A DNA stretch of 64,000 bases, from NCBI GenBank assembly GCA_015680685.1, contig MNCI01033485.1, forward strand, positions 27,055 to 91,054, given 5' to 3'. The notes beneath the pieces were generated by a model. It made no database searches. It worked only from the letters and a program-made list of their open reading frames with translations, and was not told the origin of the DNA. Source of the DNA: Gnetum montanum. Taxonomy: Eukaryota; Streptophyta; Gnetopsida; Gnetales; Gnetaceae. A program made the translations under genes and the position numbers. Positions within the stretch are counted from its first letter, which is position 1; every line of letters begins with the position of its first letter. Of the stretch, positions 33,539 through 43,650 are shown in pieces.

Positions 33539-33606
33539 AAGGACTCTACTCTATCTGCAATCTATTACATTGGCCTTTGTACTAGCTAAGTCTATTTCAT
33601 CATTAC
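33539..33606 (+). repeat. Terminal redundancy of the pararetrovirus, left copy
   Basis: Contains GGACTCTACTCTATC and ATTACATTGGCCTTTGTAC, shared with 40261-40328. Confidence 0.8.
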
Positions 33607-34140
33607 AGGATAGAAATTAATAAGTGGGTAGGTCCCAACAAGGTTTTTTGGTAATGGTAGAACAAGTATGGTTATACTCCACAATATTATTCTCCCATGT
33701 ATCCAAGATATCTATTTAGGAGGCATAATAAGCATCATGGAGACTTTATCTATTATAGTGACCTTTAGGTAAGGGGATGACATACTTTGACCTATGGTGA
33801 AAATCCCTATTATTATCTAGTCAATTGTATAACTCATAGAATAAATTGTCTAACCCATGGGGCTATGCATTCTTCTAAGATGTCTATACTAGTAATGAGA
33901 GACATTTTGAACAATATTTTCAAGAGCACAACATCCAAAATCCAAAGACACTCAATCTCAAAATGCTCGACTAGAGGATTGCGCATGCCCACGCTAATAA
34001 TATAGGATATCAAATCTTGGATTTCATCTATGATGGATCCCAAGTCTTCTTCTTCACTTCTCCTCCTTCTCCTCATCCATGGAGCCCACCAAAAGATGAT
34101 CATGTTAATTTAGGTGGTAAATATGACTCCCCTGGTGATG
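33607..34140 (+). pseudogene. C-terminal part of the last viral ORF
   Basis: Interrupted reading continues the frame that begins near 40140 on the other side of the circle. Tyr/Asn-rich stretches (NKYGYT, YYSPMYPRY, HGDFIYYSDL) are followed by an open frame 33787-34005. No domain is recognised. In caulimovirids the gene downstream of pol is often a transactivator or inclusion-body protein, but I see no motif that decides this. Confidence 0.4.
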
Positions 34141-34289
34141 CATAATTGTCATGTACAGTAAGATGCTCTGTAAAAGTGTGTTTGCATGTTACCTTTCTAA
34201 AGTAGCTTTTGTAAAGTAGGCTCCTTTGTGATAAGGTTCATTAGTGTGGTGGTTGTGTAAATGCACTACCAATAGTGTTGTAAAACCCC

Positions 34290-34297
34290 TATAAAAG
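34290..34297 (+). promoter_or_regulatory. TATA box of the pararetrovirus
   Basis: TATAAAAG in an intergenic stretch, followed 138 bases later by AATAAA and then by the primer binding site. This spacing is typical of the pregenomic RNA promoter of caulimovirids, where the poly(A) signal lies downstream of the start and is bypassed on first passage. Confidence 0.7.
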
Positions 34298-34427
34298 AAG
34301 TAGTTTGGAACACTTAAGAGACAACAAAAGAGAAATCACAAGAGCTACTAATAACACATTGCAAGCATTCCTTCCAAACATCCCTTAAGTGCTTGAGTTT
34401 GTGATTGTACCTTTGTTTTGCAGTGTG

Positions 34428-34433
34428 AATAAA
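34428..34433 (+). terminator. Poly(A) signal of the pararetrovirus
   Basis: AATAAA within the leader, 130 bases after the TATA box, as expected for terminally redundant pregenomic RNA. Confidence 0.6.
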
Positions 34434-34558
34434 TGATTTGAGACTCTTCTAGTTTATATTCTTTTTGCTTTGAGCAAGAGTAGAGTAAGCTTGAGTGTGA
34501 GGGACTATCTGGAATGATTTTACCAAAGGAACTATCTAGAACGATCTGGGCAAGAGTT

Positions 34559-34572
34559 TGGTATTAGAGCCA
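34559..34572 (+). other. tRNA-Met primer binding site of the pararetrovirus
   Basis: TGGTATTAGAGCCA differs by one base from the Caulimoviridae consensus TGGTATCAGAGC. By convention it marks nucleotide 1 of the viral genome. It is in the leader between promoter and first ORF. Confidence 0.85.
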
Positions 34573-34639
34573 TAGTTTTGCAACAGAGTTGCAGAGCCAC
34601 CGAAGGTGTAAGATGTGTAGTAAGGGCTAACGTGAGGCA

Positions 34640-35595
34640 TGTAAGATGTGCAACTATATCATTATACTTCTCCACTACAAGAAATGGTCAGAACCCAAGC
34701 TTTATCAAGTTCTTCTACTCCTTATGCTCATCACATTTCTACTTTTTGTAGTACCTCAGGATGTTCCACTATGCCACTTGTCCCTCAGCAATGAGAAGGT
34801 TAACCTTATTGAATCCATTATGTCTATGCATTTTTCTAAATGCAAATTAGAAATCAATGGATCTGGTCTCTGACCAATTACTCTTTCTTTTTTCTTGGGG
34901 AAAGAGATTAGGAAGTGGATTCAAGCTAAATATAATTATATTCATATTACTACACTTGATATACATATCCACCCTTAGTTTAATTACCACCTAAAGAACC
35001 CCTAGTACCTTGCACTAGTAGATTGGAGATTCAAGAAGTTTTAGGATGCCATTATCACTCAGGAAAAGGGCCATCTTGAATTTGATGCACTAGTAGTTAC
35101 ACTTCCCAACTTTACTCTATCACTCAAGGACCATCATTTACATAATAGTTTAATGGTTATTGTTTACATTACTTTAGATATGAAAGTAGGTAGTGTGTAT
35201 GCTACAATAGGTACTCACTTAATTTTTAAGCTTTTCCAGACTATTAGTATAAAGATACTATTACCATTTGATGAACATATTGTCTCCTATGGCACAAAGA
35301 ATATTGAATATGGATTAACCGTTAACACCGAGGATTTCCCTATTCATACCCTATACCCTTAATTAGATGATACAATTGAGGAATTTTATGAACACTTAGT
35401 ACCTAAGAAGTCACATCATAATCTAGGAAGAAAAACTTATCATGTAAACCTCAAAACTCCTAGACTTACAAATATAGATCCATTCTTAGAAATGGGAGAA
35501 TCTAGTACACAAATTCTTCCTTCCATAAGGAATCCTTTCAAGTTAATCCCTTTCTAGGAGATCTTTTGTTCTTCCATGAGTAGACTTACTTGAAA
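34640..35595 (+). pseudogene. Viral movement protein (30K type)
   Basis: Interrupted translation reads HLEFDALVVTLPNFTLSL, then KVGSVYATIGTHLIFKLFQ, ISIKILLPFDEHIVSYGT and IEYGLTVNTEDFP. The LPNFTLSL block and the position as first large ORF fit the 30K movement protein of caulimovirids, which opens plasmodesmata for cell-to-cell spread. At least five stops and one shift break it. The clearest open part is 35153-35362. Confidence 0.6.
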
Positions 35596-36480
35596 CAGAA
35601 ACACAAGAAGAAAAATTAATGAGTATCTTTAAGGATTTAGGGATCTCTTATGATGTAAACAAAGTCTTAGGGAAAACCCCAAAACCATCTCATGCCACTT
35701 TAACAAAAATGAAAGATCATAAGGGAAAACAGATTCTGATAGAAGAACTAAGAGAGGTCTTAGACAATGAATCTGAAACAACTTCCACTAGTTCCTATCC
35801 TCACACATTAGTTATAAAATATGACGCACAATATTATTGCTCTAAGTATGATCAATTATTAAAAATTGACATGAATTGACAAGTAGGTACCAACACAAGA
35901 GGTGAAAATAAGTCTAAAGAGAAGGAATCTCAAAAACAAAAGTTTGAACAAGCCCATGGCTTATTACAAAAAATGATTATATATCCTTCTTCTAACACTA
36001 TTAGACTCCAAAATTGGGCTAATTATAAGATTAGTGTAATGACAAGAGATATGATGGAAATCCATAAGCACAATGATAGAATGAATCAATGAATGTTGGC
36101 CATGAATTCTAAACTAAGGATCATAAAACAATAATGGGTTCCTGAGAAACCCACTACTTTAGGACCTAAACCTAGGATTGAGTCTCCTCCTTCTAAGTAT
36201 GGCATACCAAACTGGGGAACAAACATAGATCCCCCAACATCCCAACATAAGGCTTATCCTAAACCTTGCTTTACCAAGGAACAAAAGAAAAGGGATAAAA
36301 TAAATGAAAATGAGGAATCTCAATCCATGATATTAGACTCTGAGAATAAATTAGATTCAAAAGAAGAAAATATCCTTAAAATCCTGAAATGTGTACCCAA
36401 AACCCTCAAGAGTATTAGGCCATCTCTTCTAAACCTCTCAGTGAAAGGAAACCAAGGTTCCCCATGGATAACTGTACATT
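35596..36480 (+). pseudogene. Viral polyprotein segment between movement and capsid regions
   Basis: Open at 35619-35879 (FKDLGISYDVNKVLGKTPKP), then Lys/Glu/Pro-rich sequence with stops. No domain recognised. In caulimovirids this place often holds a virion-associated or capsid N-terminal acidic region, and the charged composition is consistent with that. Confidence 0.4.
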
Positions 36481-37330
36481 TGCACAAAGATAGTAGGTTC
36501 TAGATAAGATTATAGGTTTCATAGATAGACAAGTAGTCCTAGATAAAAAAATCTATAAAGCATGCTATATAGAATGTTGTGTTTAATTTCATAGGAAATC
36601 TTAGGAGATGGTGGAATTAGATAGATGCCAACATAAAGAAAAAATTATTAGATAGACCTTCTATGTTTTTTATTAATGCTATTACTAAAGAATTCATAGG
36701 CCATAAAGAAAATTATATGAAAACATGTAGGGAATGTTTTTTTAGTGCTAGGTTACAATGTATTCAAGATACTAATGAGTTCTTGACTCAAATGGAATAT
36801 TGGTATTACATAGAAAAGTTAACTCATGGTAGATCAGCTAAAGAACATCTCATCGAAGCTATGCCTTCTCCATTTGGAAAAAAAATATTTACAAGAATTA
36901 AAATATCACAATAGAACTTTGGATGATGTCAATTTTAGCTATATTATCCAACTCATCAATGATGTAAACCATGATCTTTGTCATGACCTTAGTGTCCAAT
37001 CTGCTATCAAGCAGGTTAATAAATAATTAGGAATGTATTTTTGCCCCTCTATATGTCTTGAACATAAGTGGTTAAAACCAACCTAGCAAGAAAAGTGTTG
37101 TTGTCAAAAATCATATAAAAATAAATATCCTAAACCTAGAAAACAATATAGGCATAGGCAATGGTAAAAGAAACCTAAAGAGAAAACCCAATGTATCTTT
37201 CATGGAATGTTCAAACACTGCAAGCAAAAACTTCCCAAAGGACAAGTCAAGTGCTTTGTATGCAAAGGTAATCACTTTTCCCACAATTGTCCTGATAAAG
37301 AAAAACATAGCATGTTAATTTTATTGAACA
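36481..37330 (+). pseudogene. Viral capsid protein with zinc finger
   Basis: The frame 36663-36914 contains ITKEFIGHKENYMKTCRECF and LTQMEYWYYIEKLTHGRSAK, resembling the capsid core of caulimovirids. Downstream a basic tract is followed by CFVCKGNHFSHNC at 37252-37290, a zinc knuckle with one residue fewer than the usual CX2CX4HX4C. The knuckle packages viral nucleic acid. Stops are present. Confidence 0.6.
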
Positions 37331-37462
37331 CCACAACCTATCCAAATAATACTATGAGTCTTTAGATGAAGATAAGGTTCCTTTTGAACCTGGTGACATC
37401 CTCATTGAATTTGATGAATATTTAGATTTTAGTGATGCCAATCCTTCTCTTTTATCTAGGGT

Positions 37463-37494
<32 letters not shown>
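37463..37494 (+). repeat. Run of 32 consecutive G
   Basis: Uninterrupted G from 37463 to 37494 with GGGT on both sides, inside the virus between capsid and protease. Such a run is exceptional in AT-rich DNA and may be a sequencing or assembly artefact. Confidence 0.95.
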
Positions 37495-37495
<1 letters not shown>

Positions 37496-37499
37496 GGGT

Positions 37500-38080
37500 A
37501 TGAGCACAACAGTGATTCCAATGCATATTATTACTATAACATAAATATGCACAGTAGTGATTCTGATGCATACTATTATTACAACATGAATATGCATCAT
37601 ACTCATAGAACAAAGCCACTACCACAAGAACCCTTGTGGTTTGAATGCTTCTTTGACAACCAAATAGATCCTATAGAACATGATCCCATGTATAGGATTA
37701 TCAAATCCAAATTACAAAATTTGCAAGAACAATTAGAAAAACAACCAATAGGTGATATTAATAGGATCATGTCTCTAAAATGAAGGATAAAAGACAAACA
37801 AATGGAATTAGATGAACGTAGATATGAAATAGAAGAACAATGGTAGAAATATCATAACTCTCAACCCTTAGAAGAAGATGAGGAAGTGGAAACAAACAAA
37901 GAAGAAATAAAAGGGGAAGATGAAAAATCTAAAAGGGCTAAGAGAAAATAAATCCCTCTTCTTGATGAATCTTTCTTGAGAACACAATGTATATCCCAAC
38001 TTAGGAAATACTTACAATGAGCTTCTGATGAGTTAGCTACAAGAAGAGACTCAGGTCATGCCTACCAATTTAATTAATAA
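37500..38080 (+). pseudogene. Viral linker region after the zinc finger
   Basis: Open frame 37547-37783 is Tyr/Asn/Ser/Asp-rich at first (DSDAYYYYNMNMHHTH), then a heptad-like stretch (LQNLQEQLEKQ), followed by Glu/Lys-rich sequence. No known domain. Likely a flexible linker before the protease; short near-repeats (GTGATTCCRATGCATAYTATTATTACAA) occur twice at 37512 and 37556. Confidence 0.4.
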
Positions 38081-38084
38081 TAAT

Positions 38085-38455
38085 AAAAAAGAAAAATATT
38101 TACCTATTTGTACATTCTATATTAAGATAAATGGTATAAGATCTTATCCCATAGGTGCATTAATAAATAGTGGAGCAAAAGTATCTTTAGCCAGATGGTA
38201 AGTGGTTCCAACCTACTTATGGGAAAAGAAAGAGAGGACCTATGTTTCTTTCAATACAAATAATGTTCCGATGGGATACAAGGCTAAACTTCCTATTAAA
38301 ACTACAGATAATAGGATATTAGCATTAGATGTTTTTCATTATGAAATAAAATCATATGACTTACTAATAGGTATTGATAATTTAGCTAAAATAGGACCAT
38401 GCATGATAGGTTCTACCTATGTCTTGATAGGTGGACATACGTTTAACAGGTAGAG
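38085..38455 (+). pseudogene. Viral aspartic protease (active-site Asp replaced)
   Basis: Reads ICTFYIKINGIRSYPIGALI, then Asn-Ser-Gly-Ala at 38166-38177 where Asp-Ser/Thr-Gly-Ala is required, then a stop and the open frame 38202-38453 with FHYEIKSYDLLIGIDNLAKI, the conserved ILG-type end of retropepsins. The loss of the catalytic Asp would inactivate it. It precedes RT, as in all caulimovirids. Confidence 0.75.
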
Positions 38456-38499
38456 TACCTATAAAGGCTGTTTTATTTAGAAAAAACAACCAAAACCTT

Positions 38500-39364
38500 G
38501 AAACCCCACATGGGTAGTCAACATTGTAGAAAAAATGAAGAATCTATTTGAAAATATTCAAACAAAGCTCCTAACATTAGCTAGTGATGACCCCACAATC
38601 TTTAGAAAGAAAAAGAAACATTGGTGTTGTATTGATCTTAAGGAAAATGTGGAAATAAAAGCTAAAGAATACCATATAAGGATGTCTCCTTTTCTAAAAC
38701 AAGAATGTGACAAGGAAATAGCCACTTTGAGAGAAAAGAATCTCATACAACCAAGCACCAACATGTTTGCTTATGCTGCTTTCTTTGTCAACAAAAGGGC
38801 AGAACAAGTAAGAGAAAAAAAAGGTTGGTAGTCAATTACAAACCATTAAATGATATTGTAAAACCTATGCAACATCCAATTCCTAGTAAAGATGATCTAT
38901 TCCAAAGATTAGTACATACACATGTATACTCTAAGTTTGATCTTAAATATGGGTTTTGGCAAATCCAAGTACAACCACAAGACATGTGGAAGACAACATT
39001 TACTATTTATGAAGGGTTATATGAATGGATAATTTTACCCTTTGGATTAAGAATTGCTCCATCTATATTCCAAAAATGTATGAACTCTATTTTTAGTGCT
39101 TATCCTTTTATCATGATATATATAGATGACATTCTTGTCATGAGTAAAAATCCAAAGGAACATATAGAACATTTAAAAGTCTTCTTTCATCTTGTAGATC
39201 AAAATGGTTTAGTTTTATCACCAACCAAAATGCAAATTTCAAAAGAAAAAATAGAATTTTTAGGATTAGAAATCAACCAAGGAATAGTTGCCCTACAAAA
39301 TCACATCCTAGAATCTATTAATCAATTTCTAAATAAACTCAAAGATAAAACACAACTTCAATAG
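38500..39364 (+). pseudogene. Viral reverse transcriptase
   Basis: Two overlapping frames (38535-38831 and 38825-39364) are joined by a frameshift. The first has IRMSPFLKQECDKEIATLRE; the second VVNYKPLNDIVKPMQHPIPS, SKFDLKYGFWQIQV, LPFGLRIAPSIFQKCMN, the catalytic Y-I-D-D intact at 39119-39130, and ISKEKIEFLGLEIN. These are the RT blocks of Caulimoviridae. The 179-codon second frame is the longest ORF of the window. The enzyme would have copied pregenomic RNA to DNA. Confidence 0.9.
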
Positions 39365-39936
39365 TTTTGGGATGCATAAATTATGCCTCAGGATTTTATA
39401 AGGACCTAGTCAAACATAGGAAACTCCTAAATGAATAGCTACGACAAAATCCTTCTCCTTGGACACAAAAACATAGTCAAATCATCTCTTAAATGAAACA
39501 ATAGTGTTCTCATTTACCACAACTACAATTACCTTCTAATGGACACTTGATCATAGAGACATATGCCTCATAGGAATTCTATGGAGCTACTCTCAAAGAA
39601 GAAAAGGATAAGGTAGTAAAAATATGCAAGTATGCCTCAGGTAAATTCAATCCTGCTCAACTCAACTACCATAGCATCCATAAGGAACTTCTAGCCATAG
39701 TAAAGGGTATTGAGAAATTTAGGTTATTTGTTCAAAACCAACACTTTATAGTTAGAAGTGATTTAAAATACTTTGATAAGTACCTTTCCTCTAAAGCATT
39801 AAAAAAGGTTGCACATACAAAGCTAATTAGATGGGCTTTATTTCTTGCCAATTTTGAGTTTAATATAGAATATATAGATGGCAGACATAATAGTCTAGCA
39901 AACTTCTTAACTAGAGAGTTCCAACTCTCTAGTTAA
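39365..39936 (+). pseudogene. Viral RNase H
   Basis: Continues the RT frame with LGCINYASGFYKDLVKHRKL, four or five stops, then ICKYASGKFNPAQLNYHSIH, KELLAIVKGIEKFRLFV and KLIRWALFLANFEFNIEYID. These match the caulimovirid RNase H (xxYxSGxFxxxExxYxxxxKExLAVxxxIxKF, RxxRWxxxLxxYxFxxExI). The frame ends at TAA 39934-39936 beside a 10-bp hairpin. Confidence 0.8.
39911..39932 (+). repeat. Perfect hairpin at the end of the viral pol frame
   Basis: CTAGAGAGTT, loop CC, AACTCTCTAG, a 10-bp stem one base before the stop codon. Confidence 0.8.
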
Positions 39937-39959
39937 GGTACTAATGTTTTCTATTGTTT

Positions 39960-40328
39960 AATTTTGTAGATATTCTAACCAAGAAGGATGGTTACTTAGG
40001 TCTTCACAAAAAATAAGATCCTACAAAGATAATGAAATCTACATGTCTACCCTAGAATAAGAAGCTGAAAGAATTTTCCATGGTGCAGACTTCACAAGCC
40101 TTAGGACTTTCTTCTATTTTGAAGATAATGTTGGATGAATCAAGCAACTAACCTGTCATCCCCATGATTCCTCCAATCACCACAACTACATTTGTAGAAA
40201 TGATCAATCTTAGTTTTAACCCTCATCCTCTTTCTCATGGGGATGGTGATGAAGATGATGAAGGACTCTACTCTATCCACAAACTATTACATTGGCCTTT
40301 GTACCAACCAAGTTCATTTCATCATTAT
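39960..40328 (+). pseudogene. N-terminal part of the last viral ORF, with right terminal redundancy
   Basis: Open from about 40164 with a Pro/Thr start (IPPITTTTFVEMINLSFNP) and an acidic patch (GDGDEDDEG), leading into the 68-base repeat whose other copy opens the left end. The ORF then breaks off in host spacer at about 40329. This shows where the circle was opened. Confidence 0.5.
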
Positions 40329-40600
40329 AGTAAGTCATATAAAGGCCATATAAGGTTAACAAGGTCAACAATGCAACACAAGTCCAAAAACAAGCCAAAA
40401 AACTATGTAATAAGGCAAAAAATCAAGCAAAACAAGCTGCATATGGTGAAATTTGGCTAATATAGGTAAAACATGGTTAGGTTTTGCTAGTTTTAGGCCT
40501 TATCAAGCCATAATTTGAGGCTATAAGGCTACTAGGTAAGTTTGGGCATTAGTTAGGGTTGTTTCTAGGCTATTTGGACCTAGAAATCAAGAGCTTTTAG
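40329..40600. other. Spacer of the giant element, right of the virus
   Basis: Rich in AAGGC and TATAAGGC words, like 33130-33538 on the left of the virus, supporting one continuous pre-insertion spacer. Confidence 0.5.
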
Positions 40601-43600
40601 GCTTCCAAATTGGGCCCCCCTTGTTTCCCAAGGTAGCACAAGGCCAAATCTATCAAAATTGGGCACTCTAGAGATTAGTAAAGGTCAAAAAAGAGGTTTT
40701 GAAGCCTTCACCCTTTCTTTCTATGTTGGATAGTGTGAAAGAAGTGGGATTTAGCATGGAGAACCAATATTCAAGTCAAAATAGGATCAAACATGATCAA
40801 ACAAGCAATTAGAACAAAGATCTGGGAGTTGTGCATTTTCGAGCTTCATTTTGAGGTAGTCTAATGTACTTTTGGATGTCAAAACATGTTGAAATGGCTT
40901 CTCCCTATTCTTCCATGCTAATCAAAATATCCTAAACGTGGAAAGATTGGGGGACACTTTTTGTGAATTTAGGATGGTTTAGGAGCACACTAACCTGGTT
41001 CCTAGGCCCCTAGGGTTGTAGATCATGGTTTTGCAAGTTTTTGGCTAATTTTGGACATGTTTGGAGGTCATGTAAGGGCATCTAAGGTCTTCCCTACCCC
41101 TATTTCTACATTGGGAAAGTTTCTCTAGCATGGAAGATTGAGGGGAATGGGATTTGAAGGTCAAAATGTAGTTAAGCAAGCAAAATCTTAAGGTTATGAG
41201 GTCCTAAGCTTCTCCAATGTAGATCCTTGGCTTCTGGGAGTGTCATCTTGCCACCATAAGTGGAAAAGTAGCTTTCCCAATTTGTTCCATGATACCCAGC
41301 ATGGAAGGGACCCTCTCTATCATGGATGAGACAAGAATCCTAGATCTAGGCTAATTTGAGTTGTAATCAACTATGCATGTCAACTTTTGGAGTTGTTAAG
41401 GCCAAGGACTAGGGTTTCATGTTAAAATTTGGTAACTTTGAGTACTTCTAAGTGTTTTTTGGACTTCCCATTTTTTTCCATGCTAGGGCTAGGGAGCTCA
41501 ATGTGGAAGATTAGGGGAAACCACTTTTTGACTCTCTGGAATCAATTTTCCAATTTTTAAAGGCTCCAATAGCTATTAACATGGTTCTAGAGTGCATGTA
41601 AGGTCATTTGATGTTATTATGAGATGTTTAGGAATCCCAAATGAGTTCCCCCTTAATTTCCACATAGGGTATCATGAAGGAAGGGATCCCCAGTGTTTAA
41701 GAATCATAAATCATAGATTTTTGCTAGTTTTAACCTCAACTAATCATGCATGTATACCTCCAAAGTTGTCGAGGTCAAGGACTGGGGTTTGAGGTCAAGT
41801 TTGGACTATCTGGAGGCCTCCTACAAGGTTTTTGAACCTACCCCCTATTTTTGATGCTAAAGATAGTATGCTCAACATGGGAGACTAGGGAAGCAAATTT
41901 TTTTCTTTCTATGATTAGTTTTGCAGAGTTTGAGGGCTCGAGAAGGTATGAAACTGGTCTTAGGGCTCATGCAAGGCTATAGGATGTTTATTCAAGATGT
42001 TTAAAGGCTATTTTGGAGTCTTGCAAAAGTTCCACCTTTTCTTCCATGCTAGCTAGTGTGGAAGTGAGTTCCCTTAGCATGGAGTAACTGAGAGATCCTT
42101 ATTTTGCTAATTTTTTTATGTTTTTGGCTATGCATGTAGGCTTCTAATGTTGCTAGTATCAACTACTGATACCTTATGTTAAAATTTGGTTATTTTAAGG
42201 GTAACTAGGTACTTTTTGGGCTTCCCCCATTTTTTCCATGCTATAGCTTCCATGCTTAGTGTGGAAGATTGAGGGAAATTATTTTTTAACTATTTATGAT
42301 CAATTTTGAAGAATTCGAGGGTTCTAGGGTGAGTAGGCAGGGTCCTAGAACACACACAGACCTTTCTAGTGTTTGTTTAAGATCTCAGAGGGCTATTTTG
42401 GTGTCCCCCAAAATTTTTCCCCTTTCTTCCACATTAGCCAGCATGGAAGAGGTGGCTTCCAACATGGAGGAACCAAGGGACTTTGCTTTTCTACTATTTT
42501 TGTAGTTTTGAATATGCATGAGTGTCTACAAGGTTGTTAGTGTTGGCTATTAATGTCTATGGTTGAAATTTGGTCATTTTGAGAGTTTTCAAAGGGTTTT
42601 TATGATTCCTCCTTACATCAACATTGGGGATAAGATGCTCAATGTTAATGGGATCCTCCTCAACATGGATAACCCAAGGAAGGCATGTTTGGATTGTTTT
42701 AGGTGTCTTCTAAAAATTTGTTGGCTTTTGGAAAGTCTGGCTTGCTTCTAGAAATCAAACTACAATAGTTTTGGCTTTTCCCCTTCCATCCATGCTAATA
42801 CTGGGATGCTTAGCATGGAGGGTATCCTCCCTAGCATGGAAGAACCTTAGGGGATTAATTTTTTTATTGATTTTTTGTAGTCTAGTGGCATCTAGAAGGG
42901 CTGTGAGGGTTTTGGTAATAAGTACAAGGTAATTTAAGATTCTTTTCTTGTTCCTAGAATTCCCCACTAACTTTCCTAGCCAATCTCCATAGTTTTCCAT
43001 GTTGGGTATCATGGAAGAGGCCTTCCCCATTGTGGAATAACCAAGAAATTTAGATCTAGGCTAGTTCGACACTCAATCAACCATGCATGTTAGTCTTCGA
43101 GGTTGTTGATGTCAACAGTCATTACTGGGTGTCAAGATCTAGTAGTTTGGGGGCTCCTAATTGCCTCATGTAGTTTTTCCCCTTTCTTGCAAACTAGGCA
43201 TGATGGACCTAGCATTGATGAAAGGGGGATGACACATTGGTTCCATATTTGACTACTTTTGAGGCATTCCAAAGCTCCAGAGGGTTCTAGCAAGGTCTAG
43301 GTGTCACTAGGCTTTGAGAAATGGTTACTATGTAGTAAAATTAGGTTATTTTTGGCTTCCCCCCATCCATCCACATTCTGCATGAGTTTCTCAACATGGA
43401 TAAAGCCTTCCCTAGTGTGGAAACACCAAATCCTAAGCTTTTGACTAGTTTTGACTAATTTCAACTAGGTTCAGTGATGTTCTAGGTCATGTGAGGCCTA
43501 CTTTAGAGTCAAACTTAGCCTAGATGGATGTTGGCCATGTGATAATTAGTGTTTCCCCCTTTCTTCCATGTGGTGATAATTAGTGGAAATCCAAATTGTC

Positions 43601-43650
43601 CAGATTTATTGTGTCCAACCCCCTTTTTGGAAGCTTGAGTCTAAAAGGGT
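40600..43650. repeat. Diverged array with about 190-bp periodicity
   Basis: A composite motif, CYTTYCCC...TTYCATGCTAG...CATGGAAGA or GTGTGGAAG, recurs near 40690, 40905, 41090, 41270, 41465, 41650, 41840, 42030, 42225, 42415, 42610, 42775, 42960, 43185, 43355 and 43545. Spacing is 165-225, mostly 180-195. Between motifs, words such as GTTTTAGG, CATGCATGT and AAGGTCAAGGACTAGGGTTT also recur. The same TTCCATGCT...GTGGAAG theme is found in the LTRs of the element (for example 28761-28930). ORFs inside are chance. Confidence 0.7.

Larger units (their letters stand above)
33539..40328 (+). mobile_element. Endogenous caulimovirid (pararetrovirus), one full genome unit
   Basis: The span starts and ends with the same 68-base sequence (33539-33606 and 40261-40328, seven or so differences). 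The distance between equivalent points is about 6.72 kb, a normal Caulimoviridae genome size. In order: C-terminal part of a last ORF, promoter with TATA box, poly(A) signal, tRNA-Met primer site, movement protein, capsid region with zinc finger, protease, RT, RNase H, then the start of the last ORF. This is a circular genome opened inside its last ORF. Frames carry many stops and shifts, so it is a dead relic. Host sequence on both sides is spacer of the giant gypsy element. Gymnosperm-type endogenous caulimovirids are a likely group, not proven. Confidence 0.8.

Noticed and set aside
40600-43650. Idea that the 190-bp array is a centromeric satellite
   Set aside because: Copies are strongly diverged, few, and embedded in a retroelement whose LTR shares the motif; nothing here shows a centromere.
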